A stretch of 64,000 nucleotides of DNA. It comes from Pseudognaphalium luteoalbum. Its lineage: Eukaryota; Streptophyta; Magnoliopsida; Asterales; Asteraceae. Positions within the stretch are counted from its first letter, which is position 1. Every line of letters begins with the position of its first letter. The notes under the pieces are model-generated. The model saw only the letters and a list, made by a program, of their open reading frames with translations. It was not told where the DNA came from and ran no database searches. Below are positions 36,149-48,407 of this stretch, piece after piece. The stretch lies in contig OY730193.1 in assembly GCA_963422505.1 (NCBI GenBank), forward strand, positions 81,875,600 through 81,939,599, read 5' to 3'. Position numbers and translations under genes: made by a program.

Positions 36149-36466
36149 ATGGCAGACTCTTCTAATGTATCATCAACCAGTTTGAACAACGAAACTCAAA
36201 CGCTATCCACTACTGAGGGTACCACTCCCTTACCCATCTCTACGACATCAAACTCTCCCGAACCTCTTTACTACATGACCGACGAAGCCTGGGTAGTACG
36301 AAGACGTCGAGGGAATGCCGGGTCATCCCGAGCAAACCCTTACTCAAACTCTATTGCTAACACCACAACTAATACCTGTCGTCCGGCATACGCCCGTAGG
36401 CGGGATGTGCTCCACTCATTATCCTTTATTATGTTCCGTAAACTTTCAAATTTAGACCGGATGTAA
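36149..36466 (+). pseudogene. F1 upstream reading frame (MADSS family), short form
   Basis: It lies between the PBS and gag. The start context CCACAGAAATGGC and the first residues MADSS match the element F frame at 42969. The 105-codon product is Ser/Thr-rich with an Arg-rich patch (VVRRRRGNAG) and has no recognised domain. It is shorter than the F version and lacks its coiled-coil-like tail. The following GACCGGATGTAACA motif is shared with F (43712-43727). Function unknown. Confidence 0.45.
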
Positions 36467-36658
36467 CATTCCCGTCACTTTTTGTAATTCTTATAATTGT
36501 GTCTTTTGAAACTCGTAGCCTGTATTCAACTTTTCAATCTAATGAATTATTGTTATCATTCAACGCTGTTGTATATTACCTCATTATATATACACATGTG
36601 ATATATCATAACCTCTTGCAACCCTCTTATATGTCTCAGTTCGTTGTTGTTCAGCATC

Positions 36659-37656
36659 ATGCCTCCAAGACGACATACTTACACCGACGCCGAAATCGCT
36701 CAAGTCATTGCACAGAGCGTAGCCCAAGTCCTTGCTGCTCAACAAAATCCGGGCGGTGGAGGCGCGCCTGATAACACATCTACTCCAAAACCATGTTCCT
36801 ATAAAGACTTTTTGAACTGCCAACCCTTGTACTTCAAAGGTGCCGAAGGAGCCATCGGTCTTATACGTTGGATCGAAAAGATGGAATCTGTTTTTCGAAT
36901 CTGCAACTGTGCTGAGGAGGACAAAGTCAAATTCTCCACCTGCACCTTATCTAAAGGTGCACTCACCTGGTGGACTCTTATGCTCAGACTCAGGGAATTG
37001 ATGTCGCCTATCAACTTCCCTGGGAAGAACTCAAGAAAATGCTCAGGGAAGAGTATTGCCCCCGTGAGCAATTACAACAACTTGAGCAGGAATTCTAGAA
37101 TCTCACCGTACAAGGAAATGACATCACCAGTTACACCACTCGATTCCACCAATTAGCTGTCCTATGTCCATCCATGGTAGACCCCGAATACAAATGTATC
37201 GAAAGATACATCTGGGGGCTACCAGAATCAATCCAAGGAAATGTAACCTCTTCAAAACCCGGAACCATCCAAAGTGCCGTCCGTATGGCACATGAACTCA
37301 TGGCGCAGATTATCCGTCGTGGTACACCCGCTGAGAAAAGCATCGGAGATAAGAAAAGGAAACGCGATGGAAACAACAACGAAAACCCAGGACAACAATT
37401 AGCAAAGAGACCAGAGACTGTCAAGGCCTATGCTACAGGACCCGGAGAAAAGAAAGGTTATGAGGGAGACCGGCCTTATTGTTCCAGCTGTAATCGTCAT
37501 CACAATGGACCCTGTGGTACTCCCTGCAACAAATGCAAACGTTATGGACACCAGACCAAGGATTGTAAGGCAAAAACTTGTTTCGAGCGCGGAAACGCTG
37601 GGCATTTCAGGAACGAATGTCCGAAGTTGAACAACAATGCCCGACAGAACCCATAA
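36659..37656 (+). pseudogene. F1 gag, dead
   Basis: The start ATG at 36659 gives MPPRRHTYTDAEIAQ, matching element F gag. The capsid region has PCSYKDFLNCQPLYFKGAEG and WIEKMESVF. The frame changes near 36972 and an in-frame TAG follows near 37096. The second part continues with CPSMVDPEYK, RYIWGLPESIQGNV and a basic linker. The first zinc knuckle is intact (CNKCKRYGHQTKDC); the second has an Arg in place of its second Cys (CFERGNAGHFRNEC). The product could not be made intact from this copy, so F1 must have been mobilised by proteins from another element, or decayed after insertion. Confidence 0.88.
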
Positions 37657-37824
37657 CTTTGTTACGGGTACGTTTCTTTTCGATCACCTGACTCTTTCAA
37701 ATCTTAATCGATACCGAACGACTTTAAATCCGTTAGACAAACTTACGCTAGAAACACACGCTTACTTTCTCTCAGACTTCACACAAACCGTCACCTCGAG
37801 AAAATTTCGGGACGAAATTCTCCT

Positions 37825-37837
37825 AACAGGGGGAGAA
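37825..37837 (+). other. Polypurine tract of F1
   Basis: aacagggggagaa lies immediately before TGTGACACCC of the 3' LTR. Upstream AATTTCGGGACGAAATT is the conserved 3' end of chromoviral elements, also seen in F at 48373-48389. Confidence 0.88.
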
Positions 37838-40800
37838 TGTGACACCCGACGATTTAGGGTTACTTATTAACCCTCTAGAAACCCTAATTACGTGTGTTTA
37901 GTTTAGTATTAGGCTAAATACTTGTAATTACTTGTAACTATTTGTATATTTATGTGAATATACACCCCCGAAATTGATTTATATTACGCTTACGCAATTT
38001 GGTGAAATTGTGCAAAACGACCGGACGGAGTCCGACAGAAAATACGACGTTGGTGAAAACATTTTTATAAATAACTTGAATCCATTTTTAGAAGTTATTT
38101 ATCATATATTATTATTATTATATAATAATACCCGAAAAACCTAGACGTTCCGATTAAAACGTCTCAAACGTAATGAAAACGCGCAGAACGCGCCCGACAA
38201 TCGAACGAAATTCAAAATACGCTTTTGAATCTAAAATATATTAATTAGTGAAAAGTTATCAATTAATATACCGTATCTTTAAACGATAACTAAAAACGTC
38301 CAAATAAAATGTCACGCGATTTAAAATCCGTACAATGAACGCGCAAATCGAGATTTCTAATTTAACGAATCATTTTTTATAAATGTTTTTCAAGTATTTA
38401 GATTAAATACTTCAAATAAAAATATTGAAACTTAAATCGTTACTTAAAAACGCGTATTAAACGTTTAACACCAAACCGAGCGAGTAAACGAACGTAAAAC
38501 GCAACAAATTAAGCTAGGAATGAAAAATGACCATAATGCCCTTGGTGGGGCCCATGAGAACGACCAGCCACTCCTCTCCTCCCCTTTTTGCTGCCCATTC
38601 CCCTCCCCCATTCAAATTTCATGCAAGGATATCAATCCCACACTCCACCTCACTCCTCATTCTACACTCCACCCATTTTCACTTTCTCTCTATTCTCTCT
38701 CACACTCTTCCTCTCTCTAAACTCCAGAAAACTCAGTCCCTTTCACCACCCAAGAACCACCATTACCACCACCACTAAATCACCATCAACCACCACCATT
38801 TGCTAGGGTTTTTCAAGCTCAAGAGCATCATCTTCCTCATCATCACTTGTTCTTCATCTTGTTGGTATAAATCACCTAAACTCTTCAATAGTTTTACTTA
38901 CATAATGTTTATTTACATGTTATAAAGTTCATCTATCATGTTTATGTCCAAAACTATTGACAAAAATCGTTTTTATAAATTATATTCAAACTTACATAAT
39001 CTGTCTCAGAAAAGTCAGTTTAGTAAATCGACCATAACTTGAGTTCTACAAAGAATTAGAAGATGCATTTTTTTTAAAAGTTGCATATTGAAAAGATATA
39101 CAAAAAGTTCTTCTATGACTCTTTCCAGAAATCTACGGATTTTCACATAAATACGAATCTATGCGACTGGTCTGCATGTGCTTGAAAACTGAGTATGGTT
39201 CTACCCATAAAATTTTATACCTATCAAGATGGACACTATAATTACTGAAAAAATTAAGTTAACCTCTAGACACATGGTAGAACAACTGGTAAAAATTGTG
39301 GACTCTAACTCGGAATATAACTAGTTAAGAAAAATAGAGGAAGTGAACCGACAAAACCGAAAAACATAAATATGGACTGTTTTTGGACTTTTATAAAAAC
39401 CAAGACTTTTGGTGAACTCCGACATGAACCGACAACATATTTAGACCCTATAAACTGATATTTAGGTTGGGTGAAAGTTTCGGGTCAAACCGAGTAAGTT
39501 TGACCAAGTCAACAAAAGTGGCTCGTTTTCGAAAAACTTACTATATTTGGAAAGTGGTAACAAAAATGGGTTTGGGTGACTTAATTAGTAACTTGGATCA
39601 AAAACTAATTTTAGAAAGTTTCCCGAACGAAAACCGACACTTAGAACAATTGGATATAAAATTGAAAATTAGATCAGGCGTAAGTGCCGCCCTACCAGCG
39701 ACACTTACTCAAGTGACGCCTATAGCGTCACTTACCATTAGTGACGCCTGAACCAAGTGCTGCATATAGCGTCACTACCCCAAGTGACGCTGCCAACTTA
39801 AAAATCACATTTAACGTCACTTGACCTAGTGCCGCTAACCAACTAAGTGACGCCCTGAGTGACGCCCTAAGTGATGCCTAAACAGAAACTTTAAAACTAG
39901 ATTTCACACTAAGTGTTGAACTTCATGTAACATCTAAACTTATACGATATAACTCGATAACACATAAACATGCTTTATAAGCACACGATACAACATCATA
40001 ATGATAATGTCTTAACGAATTATTATTACAAACTTTCACCAACGGGTCGTACACGTTTTTGATAAATGAACTTGAACTACTATTTGGACATACTAGTTGA
40101 TGAACTAGCTTTAGGTGGACATAAAACCCCCACCTACCCGATTGGATTAAGTGGACATAATCCCCCACTTATACAATCGCTATAGATGGTCTTTTGAGAC
40201 ATCTACTTATACAACCTCATACGTTTAGGGCGTTAGGAGGTTGCACACGGGAACGAGAACACCCACTACTTGCTAATATTTGATATTGCTTGCTACCTGC
40301 TTAACTCTGGTGAGTTTCATAGCCCCTTTTTCCTTGTTTTAAATTGTTTTGGGGGAGAATACATACATACATGTTTTATACAACTGTCTTTATACATGTT
40401 TTATACAACTGTTGTTGTGCAACTATTTTTATACAACTGTCTTTATACATACTTTATACAACTGTTGTTGTGCAACTATTTTTATACAACTGTCTTTATA
40501 CATGCTTTATACAACTGTTGTTGTGCAACTATTTTTATACAACTGTTTATAAACAATGGGAAACAAAGGATAACAAGGATAACGCATGAGTGAGACCATA
40601 ATCCAACAAAGCCCTCGCACATCGTAGTTCGTTAATTTTGAAGCGTGAATATTATTGGATAGATCTATCGGGGATTGACACCCCCGTCCGGGTTAGGTTG
40701 CTCTAACTGGTCAAACGGACGCAGTATTATTTGTTTAAATGAGTGTTCCGGATTAGACACTTGTCGAGGCAACAACAAGGGTTAAGCTTCGAACTATGAG

Positions 40801-41149
40801 CTCATGACGCAAAGGATAACAAATGAAAACAAAGGATAACAAGGATAATAAAAGATAACAAAGTTTAACAAAGGATAACATGATACTTTTTACAACTATT
40901 TTCGTATTCGTGCAATGCAAAAGAAATCGTGTGTTTCATACTTATGTTTTCAGCTGTTTAAACCTATGAACTCACCAACTTTATGTTGACCCTTTTAGTA
41001 TGTATTCTCAGGTTTACAGACGCAGTAGGACTACCTACAGGAAACAAGACAGTAGGATGCTTTTGGGAAGCATAGTTCGAGTCGCATATTTTCAAACAAG
41101 AGATTTAATTGCATTCCTATATTTTATAGTTATAACTATGTAAATCTGC
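37838..41149 (+). repeat. F1 3' LTR, right end deleted
   Basis: It aligns base for base with 32337-35649 and then stops at TAAATCTGC. The last roughly 180 bp of the LTR, the right target duplication and about 300 bp of the host LTR are missing. The sequence jumps straight to the GGTAGCGACAC array of element F's LTR. Confidence 0.92.
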
Positions 41150-42609
41150 GGTAGCGACACAACACCTTATGTCGCATTAAATTTGTGGATGTCGCACATA
41201 GCGACACAAAGACCTATGTCGCAGTCATGACCTGCGACACAACAGCCTATATCGCACCCAGTGTTGCACAAATCAGAACCTTGAAAACACAGATTTTTAC
41301 TAAGTGTCAAGACTTGAAATTTTATCACCTGTGTTACTCAAATTCAGCTTGACCCAAGCCAGGGGCTCTGCCCCATGGACCCCGCCAGGGGTTTCCACCC
41401 CTTGGACACCGCTACCAGGGGCGCTGCCCCCGGACCCCCGTCAGCCAGGACTCGAAAATACTTTTCACACTAAGCGTTGAACACTTACTACCACAAAACC
41501 TTATACGATGATACTCGTACCCGCTATACATATACTTTGATAAGCATACAACGAACATAATGATAATAATACTTTGACAATTATTATTACAACCGTTACC
41601 TACGGGTCGTACATGTTTTCAAAACACAAACAAACAATCCAACAAACCAATGTATTTGGACATAACTAGTTGGATGAACAACTAGCATAGGGTGATCTTT
41701 TGAGATACCTACTCACGTATTAACCAACGCATGTCTTGGACGCCCTCATGTTACAGTCTTCGAACATTGCTGCTTGGTTTAGCAACGCACGTTTATTGAG
41801 ATAAACACATCAGACTCATGTGACTCTCATAGCCCTGCATTTTTACTGTTTTGACTCCCGGGATGGGAATACATGCGCAGATTTGTTTTACACGTGAACA
41901 CAAGTACAAAACTCGATATATTGATTGCATGAGTAGTTTTACTAATCATAAAGTCTCCACCACATAGTTGTTAATATGGATTTAGCGTGAATGTTAGTGT
42001 ATGGTACCATAAGGGATTGACAATCCCTGTCCGAGGTAGTCGCGCTAGCTTGACTGTGATATCAAACGGGAACATTATCATTTGTTCACACGAGTGTAGA
42101 TTAGGCACTCGCTCGGAGGCACCTCGCTCAGGTCCTTAAAGGCAGATCCTAACCCCTCAGTTCAGCTCAAACTATGGATTCATGGCAGTTATATACACAT
42201 TTATATAATTAATTTCAAACATATCATTAAATCTTGTGGTTCATACATTGTGGTTTTATCATTTACACCTGTGAGCTCACCAGCTTTTAGCTGAGATTTT
42301 AGCATTTATTCTCAGGTACTCAGCAGTAGGTTGGACTGCCCATCAGGATACTTTTAGCTCGAGACATCATGCAAACCTCAGATATTTTCTTGCATTATTA
42401 TATTTTGTAAAAGTAATTATGTATTGAAATCTCTCATTTTCAAAACATGAGCTATAGTAATAGCTTCAAACGTTGTAAACAATTATCTAATCAATGTATT
42501 TTGTTAAACGACGCATATAGAGTCGTTCACTTTATCTTATGTGCTTGTGATTATGATTAGTAGCACCCCAAGTATGCTTCCGCCAAACAATAAATTTGTG
42601 GGTGTTACA
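41150..42609 (+). repeat. Element F 5' LTR, right part
   Basis: It resumes the F LTR after F1. Parts in order: a GCGACACAA/TTATGTCGC hairpin array (41150-41275), a G/C-rich block with AGGGGCTCTGCCCC-type units (41355-41450), about 460 bp missing from the 3' LTR, a candidate 3' splice site ATTCTCAG/GT (AG at 42314-42315), and the end GGGTGTTACA. Confidence 0.9.
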
Positions 42610-42612
42610 GAT

Positions 42613-42625
42613 TGGTATCAGAGCC
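42613..42625 (+). other. Primer-binding site of element F (initiator tRNA-Met)
   Basis: TGGTATCAGAGCC lies three bases after the LTR end, identical to the F1 site. Confidence 0.92.
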
Positions 42626-42884
42626 TAAGGTTATAGAGAACTAGGTTGCATTTAGTGGGCCTAGACTATGACCGTTAGGCAGTATTTCCTTATTCGGTGT
42701 GATTGTTTCAAGAATTACATCATATGAGTTTAATTTAACATAGCCTGATCAACTATGTACAATTAAATAAAGATGATGTAAGAGATGAAACAGTTATGTT
42801 GAACAGGGATACACTAGTTGACTTTGACCACGAGAGAAACGGGACCATTACTTGTTTGTGCTAGACACTCTAGGCTATATTATA

Positions 42885-42886
<2 letters not shown>

Positions 42887-42935
<49 letters not shown>
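42887..42935. repeat. (TA)n microsatellite in element F leader
   Basis: About 24 uninterrupted AT dinucleotides lie between the PBS and the upstream reading frame. F1 has only a short interrupted version at the same place. Confidence 0.95.
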
Positions 42936-42937
<2 letters not shown>

Positions 42938-42968
42938 CCTCACCTATTGAAACATTCTTGCCACAGAA

Positions 42969-43658
42969 ATGGCCGACTCATCATCTAGACAAAACACATG
43001 TACTTCATCATCTCTCTCTCGCTCACGTCGCGGCCACCCAGAACCACTCGTGGCTAGATGCACTGGTAGCTCACACCGAGCTAGACCATACCAAAATCCT
43101 GCCATCACGGGTAACGTCTCTGCTATAGCTCGCCATCGGGCAATCGCCCACCAATGGAGCTGGTTACGCACGGCTATGGCCACATGGAGGATCGAGGAAA
43201 ACATCAAAATTCCAGCTGATGATGAAAGATACTCAGCCATGGATCTTTCCCCTTATACTCAAGAACCAACACATCTCACTGTTCCTGTGTTAGCTGCTCG
43301 AGTGCACCCTTACGAAAGCAGGAAGCACGATATGGAAATCGAACAACGTAATATTCGGTCTGACTGGATGGAACAAACCCAAGACAGTGTCGCACAATTG
43401 TACATGGGATAGGAAGACATCTCTGAAACTATCAATCATACGTATGATCAAATGGAAGACACTGTGCAAACCATGGAGATTTTCCACAATCAAGTAATCA
43501 ATAACCGAAATGTAATCTCCGTTTTACAGTCCAGGTTAAATCAATGCGAGACACGCTTGAGAGAAACCGAGGATGCCCTCAGAACGGTTAGCAGACTTAC
43601 AGAGTTTGTGGACCACCTTACCTCTTTGCTTCCACAACTAAATCTACACCGAGATTAG
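42969..43658 (+). pseudogene. Element F upstream reading frame (MADSS family) with coiled-coil-like tail
   Basis: It starts in the same CCACAGAAATGGC context as F1. The 230-codon frame has one in-frame TAG at 43410-43412; the second part (from 43452) is in the same frame. The N-terminal part is Ser/Arg/His-rich (SLSRSRRGHPEP). The C-terminal part contains VISVLQSRLNQCETRLRE, which has the heptad pattern of a coiled coil. No known gag or pol domain is visible. It lies about 290 bp before gag. Function unknown; an extra leader-encoded protein is one possibility, a spliced gag N-terminus another. Confidence 0.5.
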
Positions 43659-43945
43659 TGTAGCCGCTATCTTGTAATTTGTTAACTAGCTATGTAGAAA
43701 TTTATGTAATTCGACCGGATGTAACAATTCCCGGCATCCTTTGTGACTTTAGGTTCTGTAACCTTTTGTAAACTCTGAATCTTGTAATCATTTGAACTTT
43801 ATATCGTGAAATGATTACTAATCTTAACGTATTATCTTACTCTGTTGATTGTCATATTGTATATAACCTCTATATATATACATATGTGATATGTCAAAAT
43901 CCTATACAAACATCTCATTTATCTATTTCTTGATTTCTCAGCACC

Positions 43946-45388
43946 GTGCCTCCAAAAAGACACACGTACAGCGATACTGAAATCGCTCAACTTATTGCAC
44001 AAAGTGTGGCACAAGCCTTCGTTGCCCGCCAGTCAAGTTCTGGCAGTGAAGACACACTGAATAACAACCCTACAGCCAAACCCTGTTCCTACAAGGACTT
44101 TCTCAACTACAAACCCTTGTACTTCAAGGGCACTGAAGGAGCCATCGACCTAATCAGATGGTTCGAGAGGATGGAATCTGTCTTCTGTATCAGCAATTGT
44201 GCGGAGGATTCTAAAGTTAAGTTCTCCACCTGCACCCTCCAGGAAGGTGATCTCACTTGGTGGAATTCATATGCCAACTCTGTATGCATCGACACTGCTT
44301 ATCTACTCCCCTGGGAGGATCTGAAAAAGATGCTCACGGAGGAGTACTGTCCCAACGAAGAACTCCAGAAATTGGAGGAGGAGTTCTGGCGCTTATCGGT
44401 TCAGGGAACCGACATCATTGGTTATACCACCAGATTTCAACAACTTGCTTTGCTTTGCCCATCTATGGTAGACCCCGAGCACAAACGCATCCAGAGGTAC
44501 ATTCGCGGTCTCCCGGAAAATATCCAGGGGAACGTCGCTTCATCCCGACCAGCAACCATTAAGAGTGCCATCCGCCTGGCACATGAGCTCATGGCAATGA
44601 TTGTCAGTCATGAAACACCCGCTCCATCTTCCAACAACAACAACAATAGAAAATGGACTGACAACCACAACAACCAGAACAAGAAACCCGACACCATCAA
44701 GGCTTACACTTCAAACACCGAACCCAAACGGGGTTATACTGGGACGAAACCCTTTTGTTCCAAGTGCAACCGCCATCACGACAGTCCTTGTGGTACTCCT
44801 TGCAACAACTGCAAGCGATACGGGCATCTTGCCAAGGACTGTAGATCTCCCAAGAACAACAACAACAATCCCAACAACAACACCAACACAAATCAACCCC
44901 GAGCGTGTTACGAGTGTGGAGACACCGGACACTTCAGGAATGATTGTCTGAAATGCAAGAACAAGGGAAACCACAACAATGCACGAGGTAGAGCTTTCGT
45001 ACTTAACTCTAAGGACGCCCGTCAAGACCCTAATGTGGTCACGGGTATGTTCCTTATGAACAACTTAACTATTTCTATTTTGTTTGATACTGGGGCTGAT
45101 AAGAGTTTCATATCGAACGAGTTCAGCCCACTACTTGATATTACCCATGTTGCATTAGATACTTTATACACCGTAGAGTTAGCTAATGGCAAACTAATCG
45201 AGGATGATAGTATAATACCAAATTGCACCCTAACTCTCGCAAACGAACTTTTTCCAATAAACCTCATACCTGTCGAGATCGGAAGTTTCGACATCATTAT
45301 AGGCATGGACTGGTTATCCAAGCACCGAGGCAAATCGTCTGTTATGACAAAATCTTTCGTATTCCTCTCGCCACCAGTGGTACTTTAG
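43946..45388 (+). pseudogene. Element F gag and start of protease
   Basis: The 480-codon frame begins at the position of the F1 gag start, but the codon is GTG instead of ATG. The capsid region holds PCSYKDFLNYKPLYFKGTEG, WFERMESVF, CTLQEGDLTWWNSYA, PWEDLKKMLTEEYCP and CPSMVDPEHKRIQRYIRGLP. Two CX2CX4HX4C knuckles follow (CNNCKRYGHLAKDC and CYECGDTGHFRNDC). The protease active site ILFDTGADKSF and IIIGMDWLSKH are present. The frame changes near 45331, just after the protease core. Gag packages the RNA; the protease matures the polyprotein. Confidence 0.9.
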
Positions 45389-46430
45389 TCATACAAGGGG
45401 AGACCGGTGGGATGAGATTAAATATCATCTCATGCATGAAACCCCGTAAGTACTTGAGAAAGGGTTATCAAGCAATCCTCACACACATCATGGAGAAAAA
45501 GTCGGAAGAGAAGCGACTTGAGGATGTGCCAATCGTTCGAGACTATCCGGAAGTCTTTCTTGAGAAATTACCTGGCTTTCCGCCACCTAGGCAGGTTGAT
45601 TTCTCCATCGATCTTGTGCCCGGTGCAGCACCCGTGGCACGAGCACCTTACCGCTTAGCTCCATCTGAACTTCAGGAGTTGTCTACACAACTACAAGAGC
45701 TCCTGGACAAAGGATTCATTCGACTGAGTTCCTCGCCTTGGGGAGCCCCAGTTCTATTTGTGAAAAAGAAAGACAGTTCTTTCAGAATGTGTATCGACTA
45801 CCGTGAACTCAACAAACTCATCGTCAAGAACCGTTATCCACTCCCCCGTATTGATGACCTGTTTGACCAACTCCAGGGGTCGAGTTTTAATTCGAAAATC
45901 GATCTACGGTCAGGTTATCATCAACTCCGAGTTCGTGACTCTGATATTCCGAAACTGCTTTCCGAACTCGCTACGGGCATTACGAGTTTCAAGTGATGCC
46001 ATTCGGTTTAACGAACGCACCAGCTGTATTCATGGACCTTATGAACCAGGTGTGCAAACCATATCTTAACAAGTTTGTCATTGTATTCATCGATGACATC
46101 CTCATTTACTAGCGCGATGAACAAGAACATGCACAACATCTCAAAACCATCCTAGAGCTACTTAAACACGAGGAGTTATATGCTAAATTCTCCAAGTGCG
46201 AGTTTTGGATGCAAACTGTACAATTCCTTGGACAAGTGATTGATAGTCAAGGAATCCATGTTGATCCATCAAAAATCGAGGCTATCAAGTGCTGGCAAGC
46301 ACCTACTACGCCAACTGAAGTACGCCAATTCTTGGGTCTTGCTGGGTACTATCGGTGTTTCATTGAGAATTTTTCAAAAATAGCGCAACCTCTCACCGCA
46401 CTGACTCAAAAAGACAAGAAGTTCGACTAG
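45332..46430 (+). pseudogene. Element F reverse transcriptase, broken
   Basis: It follows the protease in the next frame. RT blocks: DYPEVFLEKLPGFPPPRQVD, APYRLAPSELQEL, GFIRLSSSPWGAPVLFVKKK, MCIDYRELNKL, KIDLRSGYHQLR, then after a frame change near 45953 VMPFGLTNAPAVFMDLMN and the catalytic VFIDDILIY box. An in-frame TAG (46110-46112) directly follows that box. The thumb continues with FLGQVIDSQGIHVDP and RQFLGLAGYYR and ends at a TAG (46428-46430) before RNase H. Confidence 0.92.
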
Positions 46431-46892
46431 ACAGATAAACAAGAGTCAGTTTTCCAACTTCTGAAACAAAAGCTTTGCAGTGATCCTATTCTATCATTAC
46501 CCGAAGGCAACAATGACTTCGTAGTATACTGCGATCCTTCACACCAAGGCCTTGGTTGCGTGTTGATGCAACGAGACAAGGTCATTGCCTACGCCTCCCG
46601 ACAGCTCAAAGTTCACGAAAAGAACTACACCACTCATGATCTCGAATTGGGAGCCGTAGTGTTTGCACTCAAAATCTGGAGACACTATCTATACTGCACA
46701 AAATGTACAATCTTCACAGACCACAAAAGTCTCCAACACATCTTTGATCAAAAGGATCTCAACATGCGGCAACGTCGATGGGTTGAGTTGCATACCGATT
46801 ATGACTGCGAAATCAAATACCACCCGGGCAAGGAAAATGTCATCGCCAATGCCCTTAGTCGAAAAGAACGATCGAAACCACTTCGAGTCTGA
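46431..46892 (+). pseudogene. Element F RNase H
   Basis: It is in frame with the RT thumb beyond the TAG. Motifs: VYCDPSHQGLGCVLMQ, VIAYASRQLK, NYTTHDLELGAVVFALK, FTDHKSLQHI and, at the end, NVIANALSRK. In related elements the last motif usually has Asp where this copy has Asn. It ends at TGA 46890-46892. The domain removes the RNA strand during reverse transcription. Confidence 0.9.
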
Positions 46893-46901
46893 CCCCTCAG
46901 T

Positions 46902-48364
46902 ATGACCGTTCATAATGGTCTTACCATTCAGATACTCGCCGCTCAACTCGAACCTTTGAAAACTGAAAACATCAAAAGCGAAGCCTTGCTAGGCATGGAT
47001 AAACAGTTTGAAATCAAACCTAACAGAGTTAGGTACTTCTCTAATCGTATCTGGTTGCCTAGTTTTGGGAACCTTCGAGACTTGGTGATGGATGAAGCTC
47101 ACAAGTCCAAATACTCTATACATCCTGGATCCGATAAGATGTATCATGGCATCAAGGAACTATACCGGTGGCCTAACATGAAAGCTGACATCGCCACGTA
47201 TGTCAGTAAATGTCTTACTTGTTCCAAAGTTAAAGCCGAATATCAGAAACCTTCCGGCTTGCTACAATAACCGGAAATCCCCCAATGGAAATGGGAGCAG
47301 ATCACCATGGATTTCATCACAAAACTTCCGAAAACACCGAGCGGTTGTGATACCATATGGGTGATCGTCGACCGTCTCACAAAATATGCTCACTTCCTCG
47401 CTATCAAAGAACCGACAAAATGGAACGCCTCACACGAACCTATCTAAAAGAGATTGTATCTCGACACGGCGTCCCCATCTCAATTATCTCTGACAGAGAT
47501 AGCCGCTTCACATCTCGCTTTTGGCAGTCACTACAGAAATCTTTGGGTACTCATCTAGATATGAGTACCGCATACCATCCACAGACCGATGGCCAATGCG
47601 AATGAACCATTCAAACACTGGAGGATATGCTACGAGCTTGCGTAGTTGACTTCGGTAAAAACTGGGAAAACCATCTACCATTGTGTGAATTCTCGTACAA
47701 CAACATCTACCACACCAGCATCAAAGCTGCACCTTTTGAGGCACTGTACGGTCGTAAGTGCCACTCACCTAACTGTTGGACCGAAGTGGGAGATAGACAA
47801 CTCACTGGTCCAGAAATCATTCATGAAACCACCGAGAAAATCGTTGGTATCCAAAACTGGCTGAAAGCTACACGTGATCGTCAGAAAAGTTACGCTGACG
47901 TGAGACATAAACATTTCGAGTTCCAGGTTGGGGATCGAGTACTCTTGAAGGTATCACCTTGGAAAGGTGTCATTCGATTCAGCAAGCACGAGAAGTTAAA
48001 TCCCAGGTACATTGGACCTTTCGAAATCTTTGAAAGGATTGGACCAGTGGCATATCGATTGTAGCTGTCACCTAAACTTAGCAGTGTGCAACCCACATTC
48101 CACATTTCTAACCTTAAGAAATGCATGTCTGATGAGACACTCATTATCCCTCTTGACGAAATCCATATCGATGATAAACTACATTTCGCCGAGACGCCAG
48201 TAGAAATCATGGACCGTGAGGTCAAACAGTTGAAACAAAGTCGTATTCCCATCATTAAAGTCTGGTGGAATTCGCGGCATGGTCCGGAATTCACTTGGAA
48301 ACGGGAAGAACAAATGCGACTCAAGTACCCACAGTTATTCACAAACTCCACCCCATCTATGACT
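46902..48364 (+). pseudogene. Element F integrase with C-terminal chromodomain, broken
   Basis: The zinc-binding region EAHKSKYSIHPGSDKMYHGI ... CLTC is at about 47092-47222. In-frame stops lie at 47268-47270, 47603-47605 and 48062-48064, and the frame changes near 47418. The core has MDFITKLPK, ISDRDSRFTS and TAYHPQTDGQCE (the D, D and E regions). A GPF/Y-type region (VGDRVLLKVSPWKG, LNPRYIGPFEIFERIG) follows. A chromodomain lies at about 48191-48343 (VEIMDREVKQLKQSRIPIIK, GPEFTWKREEQMR). Chromodomains of this kind are thought to steer integration toward particular chromatin. This places F in the chromoviruses. Confidence 0.92.
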
Positions 48365-48394
48365 TAGAGCTAAATTTCGGGACAAAATTTTCTT

Positions 48395-48407
48395 AACAAG
48401 GGGAGAA
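48395..48407 (+). other. Polypurine tract of element F
   Basis: aacaaggggagaa lies immediately before the 3' LTR. Confidence 0.88.

Larger units (their letters stand above)
32337..41149 (+). mobile_element. F1: young non-autonomous chromovirus derivative (gag only), 3' end deleted
   Basis: It has a 3490-bp 5' LTR, a PBS, a short upstream frame, a degenerate gag, a PPT, and a 3' LTR truncated at 41149. All of pol is missing: sequence resembling the start of protease runs directly into the conserved AAATTTCGGGACGAAATT block before the PPT. I count about 20 differences between the LTRs over about 3.3 kb by eye (about 0.6%), so it is the youngest datable insertion here. The TAACT target site is visible on the left only, because the right end was lost in a deletion. 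Confidence 0.92.
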
